From Streptosporangium carneum (GTDB taxonomy: Bacteria > Actinomycetota > Actinomycetes > Streptosporangiales > Streptosporangiaceae), in the NCBI RefSeq assembly GCF_027922005.1, contig NZ_BSEV01000021.1, forward strand, positions 62,001 through 126,000: DNA of 64,000 bases. The letters run 5' to 3'. Below are positions 58,669 through 64,000 of the stretch, one piece after another (positions within the stretch are counted from its first letter, which is position 1; each line of letters begins with the position of its first letter). Under the pieces are notes generated by a model that saw only the letters and a program-made list of their open reading frames with translations, was not told the DNA's origin and did no database searches. The position numbers and the translations under genes are program-made.

Positions 58669-60132
58669 TCATCGAACGGGTTCTGCGGTGGGCGGACGGT
58701 GCTCTCCCAGGCCGGGTTCGGCCCCGGTCAGCTCGGCGGTGAGGCGCTCGCCGATCCGGCGGGCCAGCTTGGGCGCGGCCAGCACGGCCGCCAGCCCCGC
58801 CAGGCACCAGGCCGCGGCGACCCACGGGAAGAAGCTGAGCGGGCTGGCCTGCCCCACCGACTGGTTGTAGAAGACGAAGCACAGGTAGGCGATGGCGAGC
58901 ACCGGTATGACGATCTCGTGCTTCGGGATCCGCCCGCGCCCGGAGAGGATGAACGCGATCACCCCCGCCCCGGCGACCGCGTACGCCACCAGCAGGCACA
59001 GCACGCCGAGCGTGGCGAACCAGTAGTAGGCGTCGAAGGCGGAGACGCCGGTCAGGTCGAGGACCACGTCACCGGCCAGGGCGACGACCAGCGCGGTCAC
59101 CAGTGCGACGGTCGGCGTTCCGGTGCGCCGGTCGGTGCGGGCCAGCGCCGAGGGGCCGAAGCCGTCCCTGGCCAGGGCGAACATGAGCCTGCTGGCGGCG
59201 GCGGTCGAGCTGATCGAGGCGGCGAACGCGGAGGCGACCGCGGTGAAGGCGATGACCAGCGAGAACCAGGTTCCGATGTAGCTCTGCGCGAGCGCCGACA
59301 GGGAGGACTCCGAGCCGGAGAAGGCGGCGACGCCCTTCTCCCCCGTGCCGAAGCCGATGGTCTGGGCGAACATCACGAAGACGTACAGACCGCCGGTGAG
59401 CAGCACGCTTCCCGCCAGGGCGCGGGGCACGTTGCGGCGCGGATCGGCGGTCTCCTCGCCCAGCGACGCGCACGCCTCGAAGCCCGCCCACGACAGGAAG
59501 GCGAACACGGTGGCGGTCATGACCGCGCTCATCGTGGTGCCGCCGAGGCCGAACACCGACAGGTCGAGGGTCTGCCCGCCGGGCGCGTGCCCGGTCCCGG
59601 TGCGCAGGACGATGACGGCGCTGAGCACGAGCATGCCGACGATGCCGACGCCCTCGACGATCAGCAGGGTGCGCGCGGTGACGCGGGACTCCCGGGAGTT
59701 CACCGCCCAGACGCCGACGCACGCCACGGCGGCCACGGCGAACCAGGGGACGTGCAGGGAGAATCCCAGCGCGGCGGCGAACGCCTCGGCGAACACGGCG
59801 GTCGCGGCCAGCGTGCACACCGCGAAGAAGACGTAGGTTCCCAGCAGCGCGAACCCGCCGAAGAACCCGGCCCTGGGGCCCAGGGTCACCCCGGCCAGGG
59901 CGTAGACGGACCCCGCGTGGTTGAAGTGCCTGGTCAGCCGTACGAACCCGTAGGCGACCAGCGCCACGCCGACGAGGCCCAGGACGAAGACCAGTGGCAC
60001 GGCCTTGCCGACCGTGGCCGCGACGCCCGCGCCGTTCAGCGCCATGGCGAGGGTGGGCCCCATGAGCCCGACGGACAGGGCCAGTGCTTCCCACAGGCGT
60101 AGCTTGCGTGGCGGGCGCAGTTCTTCGGTCAC
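58669..60132 (-). CDS. APC-family amino acid/amine permease
   Basis: A 487-aa inner-membrane transporter with about 12 TMs, starting at GTG 60132 with a strong AGGAGGTGCC upstream. It starts LRLWEALALSVGLMGPTLAMALNG, the usual first helix with the unwound GPT segment. FLSWAGFEACASLGEETADPRRNVPRAL is the hallmark helix 6-7 region. It imports an amino acid or amine that the operon then processes. First gene of the operon, just behind an RpiR-like regulator. Confidence 0.92.
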   Translation of the reverse strand: MTEELRPPRKLRLWEALALSVGLMGPTLAMALNGAGVAATVGKAVPLVFVLGLVGVALVAYGFVRLTRHFNHAGSVYALAGVTLGPRAGFFGGFALLGTYVFFAVCTLAATAVFAEAFAAALGFSLHVPWFAVAAVACVGVWAVNSRESRVTARTLLIVEGVGIVGMLVLSAVIVLRTGTGHAPGGQTLDLSVFGLGGTTMSAVMTATVFAFLSWAGFEACASLGEETADPRRNVPRALAGSVLLTGGLYVFVMFAQTIGFGTGEKGVAAFSGSESSLSALAQSYIGTWFSLVIAFTAVASAFAASISSTAAASRLMFALARDGFGPSALARTDRRTGTPTVALVTALVVALAGDVVLDLTGVSAFDAYYWFATLGVLCLLVAYAVAGAGVIAFILSGRGRIPKHEIVIPVLAIAYLCFVFYNQSVGQASPLSFFPWVAAAWCLAGLAAVLAAPKLARRIGERLTAELTGAEPGLGEHRPPTAEPVR

Positions 60133-60187
60133 GGCACCTCCTGATGGTGACGACGGCGCCGGCGGCGAACGCGACCAGCACGTGTGG

Positions 60188-60205
60188 ATGAAACATAGCT
60201 TTCAT
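60188..60205. promoter_or_regulatory. Palindromic operator upstream of the catabolic operon
   Basis: ATGAAA-N6-TTTCAT (60188-60205) is a perfect inverted repeat in an AT-rich stretch. TTCATGAA occurs 18 bases on (60224-60231). Sites of the form GAAA-N6-TTTC suit RpiR-family repressors, and the RpiR-like gene is directly upstream. Confidence 0.6.
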
Positions 60206-60388
60206 AAAGAGCATCAACAAGAATTCATGAAACATTTGTTACATACCCGTGGAGGCCGGACGCCGGGAACGCGAACCAGCGGGAGGCGCGAGCGCGCGAC
60301 GAGAGACGGCGACGCCGGGACCCTCGGGGCGGCGGAGACAGCGCGAACGGCGAGGGCGGCAGGGGCGGCGGGGGCGGCAGGGGCGGCG

Positions 60389-61303
60389 TCAGCCGAGTGT
60401 GACGTCGCCCACGATCTCCTCACATCGCCGCAGCCGTTCCTCGCCCGCCTTCCCGAGGCGCGCCGTCACTCCCGCGACCACCGTCTCCACCAGCGCGAGC
60501 GCCGGGACGAGGCTGTCGAACGGACTCGGCGCCTCGACCCTGACCGGAATCACCAGGTCGGCCACCTCGGAGACGGGGGACAGCCACGGGTCGGTGAAGA
60601 GCACGACCCTGGCTCCCCCCTCGTGCGCGCGGCGGGCGAACTCGACGACGTCACGCTGGTAGCGCCGGTAGTCGAACACCACGACGACGTCACGCCGCCC
60701 GACGTCCACGGAGAACGCGGCCAGACTCTCCGGGCGCGGGTCGAGCACCCGGGTCCCGGGACGCAGCAGCCGCAGGTGGAGATCGAGGTACTCGGCGAGG
60801 ATGTGCGAGTATCTCCCCCCGATCAGCGCGACGCGGCGTCCCTGGTCGGCCAGCAGGGCCACCACCGCCTCGATCTCGGAGTCCGACAGCGCCGCGAAGG
60901 ACTCGTCCAGCCGCTGCCGGAAGATCGCTCCGGCCGTCACGCGCAGCGAGTCCGGGGCGATCCCGTCGCCGAGCTGCTGGGCGAGCGTGAGCGGCGAGGC
61001 GCGCCGCGCCTCGATCTCGTCCCGCAGGGCCTGCTGGAACGCCCGGTATCCGGCGAAACCGAGCCGGGCGACGAACCGGACCACGGTGGGCGCGCTCACC
61101 CCCGCGCGTTCGGCCAGCCGCGCCGCGGTCTCGAGTCCGGCCGTGGGGTAGTTCGCCAGCAGGGTCCTGGCCACCAGCCGCTCCCCCGCGGAGGATCCGG
61201 CCAGGCTGCGCCGTACGCGCTCCGCGACCGAGGCGAAGATCTCCGTCCCCTCCCCGGAAACCGGCGCGTCCTGCCGCTCCGCGTTCCCGCCCTCGTCGGT
61301 CAT
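60389..61303 (-). CDS. RpiR/MurR-family transcriptional regulator
   Basis: A 304-aa regulator: an N-terminal HTH_6 domain (about 25-95, LAERAGVSAPTVVRFVARLGFAGYRAFQ) and a C-terminal SIS sugar-phosphate-type domain (ADQGRRVALIGGRYSHILAEYL, then VVVFDYRRYQRDVVEFARRAHEGG, VRVEAPSPFDSLVPALALVE). The ATG has GAGAGGGG upstream. It is encoded 256 bases upstream of the APC/FluG operon on the same strand. It should sense a metabolite of that pathway and repress or activate it through the AT-rich operator region. A G/C-rich Ala-coding tract precedes the operon. Confidence 0.9.
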   Translation of the reverse strand: MTDEGGNAERQDAPVSGEGTEIFASVAERVRRSLAGSSAGERLVARTLLANYPTAGLETAARLAERAGVSAPTVVRFVARLGFAGYRAFQQALRDEIEARRASPLTLAQQLGDGIAPDSLRVTAGAIFRQRLDESFAALSDSEIEAVVALLADQGRRVALIGGRYSHILAEYLDLHLRLLRPGTRVLDPRPESLAAFSVDVGRRDVVVVFDYRRYQRDVVEFARRAHEGGARVVLFTDPWLSPVSEVADLVIPVRVEAPSPFDSLVPALALVETVVAGVTARLGKAGEERLRRCEEIVGDVTLG

Positions 61304-61874
61304 CGGAACCCCTCTCGCCGTTTCGGGTCGTCCAAGCCCTCATTCTGGCCGGTCGGCCCGGGCGGGCGACGCGCCGCTTCACGGAGGACGGCAGCCGCCC
61401 GCCCCACAGGCTCTCCCCCGTCCCTCGACGCCTCCGGCGGCTCTCCCGACCCTCCTGCGGACTCCTGGAAGGACGAAATCCGCAGGGCGGCGACGTCCCC
61501 CCGCCGAAACGCGGAGAAATCCACCGCCCAGGTGAACGAAACTCTCAGCGCTTCTTTCCGCGGCCGGGAGGACGCGGCTCGAGGGCACGCGAGCGCACCC
61601 TGGGGCTGATCCCGCATTCCCCTGAAATGATTTTCATAAAAGGCCGGATATCAGTGCGCCCCGACGGCGAACGCCCCTCCCCTCAGAGCGCCGCACCCTC
61701 TCCCCGCCCCCTTACCGGCGGCCCGAAAAGCCGCGCGGCCACGACACACATGTCCCCCGCCTCCCGATCGGCCGTGTCGGCCTTTCCACGGGACCATCAC
61801 ACGGAGAACGGATCCGAGCGCCATTCCCTCACGATCGACAGGCACCGATCAACGACAATCCAAACACACATCGA
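61304..61874. other. Intergenic, 571 bp
   Basis: No gene is supported. A short inverted motif TGAAATGATTTTCA (61624-61637) resembles the GAAA/TTTC sites near the regulator and may be an operator. Otherwise composition is that of spacer DNA. Confidence 0.4.
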
Positions 61875-61929
61875 CCAAATATGATTTGGTATGAAAACGT
61901 ATTTGATATGATCGAAAAAATGCTATTGT
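61875..61929 (+). promoter_or_regulatory. AT-rich promoter with palindromic site
   Basis: CCAAATATGATTTGG (61875-61889) is a perfect inverted repeat with a 3-base centre. Downstream, TTTGAT (61902-61907) and TATTGT (61924-61929) are 16 bases apart and could serve as -35/-10 of the membrane-protein gene. A repressor or activator at the palindrome is inferred. Confidence 0.5.
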
Positions 61930-62077
61930 TCGGCAACGGGACCGCACGCTGGCGCAGTCGGGGGTTTCCAACGCGACATGGCCGTGGAGTCATGGCGTGG
62001 AAAACCAGAGCGACCGTTCCCGCACACCGGTCATCGAAGCATCCGCGAACGTCGCGGGTTCCTGGGGAGAAGCGCCG

Positions 62078-62773
62078 ATGCTCCAGACCATCCTGCTCGT
62101 GCTGGGGCTGTTCGCCGTCCTGGTGAGCATGGTGAGTTTCGTGGAGGGCACGTCGGTGCCCAGCCTGATCTCGGATCTCCGTGCGGAGGCCGTTCGCGCC
62201 CGCCGCCTGCGCCGCAGCCGCCGCGACAACGCCGTCTATCCGTACTTCTACGACGTCGGGCTGAGGAACAGGACCGACGGGCAGCCCTCGACGCCGACCG
62301 GAGGACAGGTCAACGTCGGCGGATACAGGCTGGACGTCACTCCCATGCCCGAGGGCATGTGCCCCCTCTACACGCTGCACCACCACAACACGGGCGACAG
62401 GGTGCCGTGCACCGGCGAGGAGGCCCTGCTGTGGCGGGAGGCGGCGATCGAGTACGCGACGGCGCTGCGGGAGGCCGGCGCGACGCTGCGCGCCGCGCAC
62501 GAGCGCGCCAGGCTCCGGCTCGTACGGCTGCTGCCCGGCGGCCGGAGCAGGGTCGCCTCGGAGCTGCTGCGGGAACGAGGACGCTTCCGGGAACAGGCCC
62601 TGGCCGCCGCGGCGGCGTACCGGCCGGTGCACGACGAGATCGAGCACCGGCTCAGGCAGCAGCGGCGCAGGCACGAGCGCCGGATCCACGAGCGCCGGAT
62701 CGAGGAGGAGCCGCCGAACCCGCGCGGACGGAGGGGCCGGGGCGGGGAGGCGGACGCGGGTCCGGTCACCTGA
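62078..62773 (+). CDS. Membrane-anchored hypothetical protein
   Basis: A 231-aa protein starting MLQTILLVLGLFAVLVSMVSF at an ATG with GGGGAG eight bases upstream. One N-terminal TM is followed by a long basic helical tail (RRRHERRIHERRIEE). A cysteine-free middle part has HHHNTGDRVPCTGEE as its only Cys site. An in-frame GTG at 61997 would add 27 residues and also has a fair Shine-Dalgarno sequence. No family is recognised. The 3' end overlaps the convergent oxidoreductase gene by eight bases. Confidence 0.68.
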   Translation: MLQTILLVLGLFAVLVSMVSFVEGTSVPSLISDLRAEAVRARRLRRSRRDNAVYPYFYDVGLRNRTDGQPSTPTGGQVNVGGYRLDVTPMPEGMCPLYTLHHHNTGDRVPCTGEEALLWREAAIEYATALREAGATLRAAHERARLRLVRLLPGGRSRVASELLRERGRFREQALAAAAAYRPVHDEIEHRLRQQRRRHERRIHERRIEEEPPNPRGRRGRGGEADAGPVT

Positions 62774-63725
62774 GCTGGGGAAGGACCTTCGCGCCGAAGG
62801 CGTCGATGTAGGCGCTCTGCTCCTGACCGACGTGGTGCAGGTAGATCTCGTCGAAGCCCAGTTCCGCGCACTCGTTGATCCAGGCGGCGTGCCTGCCCAG
62901 GTCCGCGGAGACGTTGACCACCTCGGCCACCCGCGCCGGCGGCACGTCCGCGGAGATCGCGTCGAAGAGTTCGGCCGTGTCGAGATCCCAGCTCACCGGC
63001 GGCGCGAAGACGTTGCTCCGCCACTGGTCGTGGGCGATCGCCAGGGCTTCCTCCTCGGTCTCGGCCCAGCTCAGGTGGATCTGCAGAGCCGTCCTCCCCT
63101 TCCCGCCCGCCTCCCGGTAGGCCTCGACGACCTCGCGTGACCTCTCCAGCGGGCCGTGCACGGTGATCAGGCCGTCTGCCCACTCCGCGCACCATCGGGC
63201 GGTCTCGACGCTCACCGCGGCGCCGATCAGCTCGGGCGGGGTGTCGGGGCGGGTCCACAGGCGGGCGCGGTCCACGGTGACCAGGCCGTCATGGCTGACC
63301 TCCTCCCCCGCCAGCAGCGCCCTGATGACGTCCACGCACTCCCTGAGCCGCGCCTTGCGGAGCTCCTTGCGCGGCCACCGGTCCCCGGTGATGTGCTCGT
63401 TGCTCGCCTCCCCGCTGCCCAGGGCCGCCCAGAACCTCCCGGGGAACATCGCGGCGAGCGTGCCGATCGCCTGGGCGATGATCGCCGGGTGGTAGCGCTG
63501 GCCGGGCGCGTTGACCACGCCGAACGGCAGCCCGGTGGCCTGCAGGGCGGCCCCCAGCCAGGACCAGGCGAAGCCGGAGTGCCCCTGTCTCTCGCTCCAG
63601 GGGGAGAAGTGGTCCGACGACATCGCCGCCGCGAACCCCGCCTGTTCGGCCCTGACCACCGCCTTCAGCAGTTCTGCCGGATGGACCTGCTCGTGTGATG
63701 AGTGAAAACCGTAGGTCGTCATCAT
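62766..63725 (-). CDS. Luciferase-like flavin-dependent oxidoreductase (F420/FMN)
   Basis: A 319-aa LLM-class TIM-barrel enzyme. The N-terminus (YGFHSSHEQVHPAELLKAVVRAEQAGF, SSDHFSPWSERQGHSGFAW) is characteristic of the TIGR03885/F420-dependent glucose-6-phosphate dehydrogenase-like group. Further typical segments are FPGRFWAALGSGEASNEHITG and PPELIGAAVSVETARWCAEWADG. The natural substrate is unknown. The ATG-ATG start gives two candidates three bases apart. Convergent with the membrane-protein gene. Confidence 0.88.
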   Translation of the reverse strand: MMTTYGFHSSHEQVHPAELLKAVVRAEQAGFAAAMSSDHFSPWSERQGHSGFAWSWLGAALQATGLPFGVVNAPGQRYHPAIIAQAIGTLAAMFPGRFWAALGSGEASNEHITGDRWPRKELRKARLRECVDVIRALLAGEEVSHDGLVTVDRARLWTRPDTPPELIGAAVSVETARWCAEWADGLITVHGPLERSREVVEAYREAGGKGRTALQIHLSWAETEEEALAIAHDQWRSNVFAPPVSWDLDTAELFDAISADVPPARVAEVVNVSADLGRHAAWINECAELGFDEIYLHHVGQEQSAYIDAFGAKVLPQLR

Positions 63726-63808
63726 GACCGGCTACCCGTGCGACGGCGGTCCAGTCGGCCTCCCCGCCGGAACGCCACCCCCTGTGAGCGCGGCGGCCCC
63801 ACGTTCAA

Positions 63809-63814
63809 TAGTGT
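63809..63814 (+). promoter_or_regulatory. -10 element for a leaderless dihydrolipoyl dehydrogenase transcript
   Basis: TAGTGT lies seven bases before the ATG at 63822, so transcription would start at or one base before the start codon. No Shine-Dalgarno sequence is present. The -35 is not recognisable. Confidence 0.55.
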
Positions 63815-63821
63815 CCGACCC

Positions 63822-64000
63822 ATGAGCACTCACTATGACGTCGTAGTCCTCGGTGCGGGCCCGGGAGGATACGTGGCCGCGATCCGGGCCGCGCAGCTGG
63901 GCCTGAGCACCGCGATCGTCGAAGAGCGTTACTGGGGCGGCGTCTGCCTCAACGTGGGGTGCATCCCCTCCAAGGCGCTGCTGCGCAACGCCGAGCTCGC
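63822..64000 (+). CDS. lpdA: Dihydrolipoyl dehydrogenase, N-terminal part (3' end outside window)
   Basis: The first 59 codons read MSTHYDVVVLGAGPGGYVAAIR, an FAD-binding dinucleotide fold, followed by a redox-active disulfide CLNVGCIPSKALL. This is the flavoprotein E3 component that re-oxidises lipoyl groups in pyruvate and 2-oxoglutarate dehydrogenase complexes or the glycine cleavage system. The motif set is specific to the dihydrolipoyl dehydrogenase branch of the disulfide-reductase family, though the rest of the protein is outside the window. Transcription looks leaderless, as for many actinobacterial genes. Confidence 0.9.
   Translation, partial: MSTHYDVVVLGAGPGGYVAAIRAAQLGLSTAIVEERYWGGVCLNVGCIPSKALLRNAEL

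Noticed and set aside
1..64000. tRNA, rRNA, prophage or insertion-sequence elements
   Set aside because: No tRNA-like cloverleaf, rRNA segment, integrase or transposase motif was seen on either strand in the open frames read, though short or degenerate RNAs could be missed by eye.

Overview
The window is high-GC DNA from a filamentous actinomycete, most likely a member of the Streptosporangiaceae or a close relative. The grounds are strong G/C bias at third codon positions, frequent GTG starts, a WhiJ-type regulator paired with a DUF397 protein and RsbW-like ATPases, F420- and flavin-type oxidoreductases, WXG100/type VII-like proteins, large secreted LamG-containing proteins and many soluble or lipid-anchored hypothetical proteins. 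I saw no rRNA, tRNA, CRISPR array, phage module or insertion sequence.

Layout. 1-3.5 kb (minus strand): an organosulfur operon consisting of a DszB-like desulfinase (cut by the window edge), an ABC ATPase, a permease and a lipoprotein binding protein. It is preceded by a 23-codon, apparently leaderless leader peptide ending in a cysteine motif. 3.6-5.8 kb: two zinc-type quinone oxidoreductases behind a near-perfect SoxR box. 6-10.2 kb: an ADP-ribosylglycohydrolase, a small protein, and a translationally coupled two-gene ion-motor-like pair (two-TM MotA/GldL-like plus MotB-like). 10.5-14.4 kb: a covalent-FAD oxidase and a large unknown membrane protein. 14.6-20.2 kb: a D,D-carboxypeptidase and a lipoprotein/adaptor/ATPase/permease cell-envelope export operon. 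The promoter regions of both carry the same 11-bp-phased GATAC operator.

20.2-25 kb and 37.9-38.9 kb: three copies, in different states of decay, of a cassette encoding a small protein, an RsbW-like ATPase and a Cys-containing 97-99 aa protein. The intact copy lies beside a WhiJ/DUF397 pair. A pyridoxamine-oxidase-like protein, an aldo/keto reductase and its TetR regulator lie among them. 25-33 kb is an accessory region of lower GC: lipoproteins, a 1,613-aa secreted LamG/NucA-NucB nuclease, a possible immunity protein after a strong terminator, and gene debris. 33.4-36.3 kb: a type VII-like locus (671-aa protein, lipoprotein, WXG protein).

39.3-44 kb: a MazG-like pyrophosphohydrolase and two tandem nuclease-helicase (DUF2075-like) paralogues, each preceded by the same structured RNA element that would occlude its Shine-Dalgarno sequence. 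Next to them is the C-terminal stub of a DUF1998 helicase, which suggests an eroding defence island. 44-52.3 kb: a VWA protein, a DUF4352 protein, two Ser/Thr kinases, a DUF4132 protein with its small partner, and a membrane protein. 52.9-54.7 kb: a 2-hydroxyacid dehydrogenase and a secreted calcium-binding-repeat protein. 54.8-61.3 kb: an RpiR-regulated catabolic operon (APC permease, glutamine-synthetase-like ligase, FluG-type amidohydrolase, M20 amidohydrolase). 62-64 kb: a membrane protein, a luciferase-like oxidoreductase and the start of dihydrolipoyl dehydrogenase.

The strongest candidates for undescribed biology are the motor-like pair, the duplicated RNA element on the nuclease-helicase genes, and the phased GATAC regulon. 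All functions are judged from sequence by eye and no database search was run.
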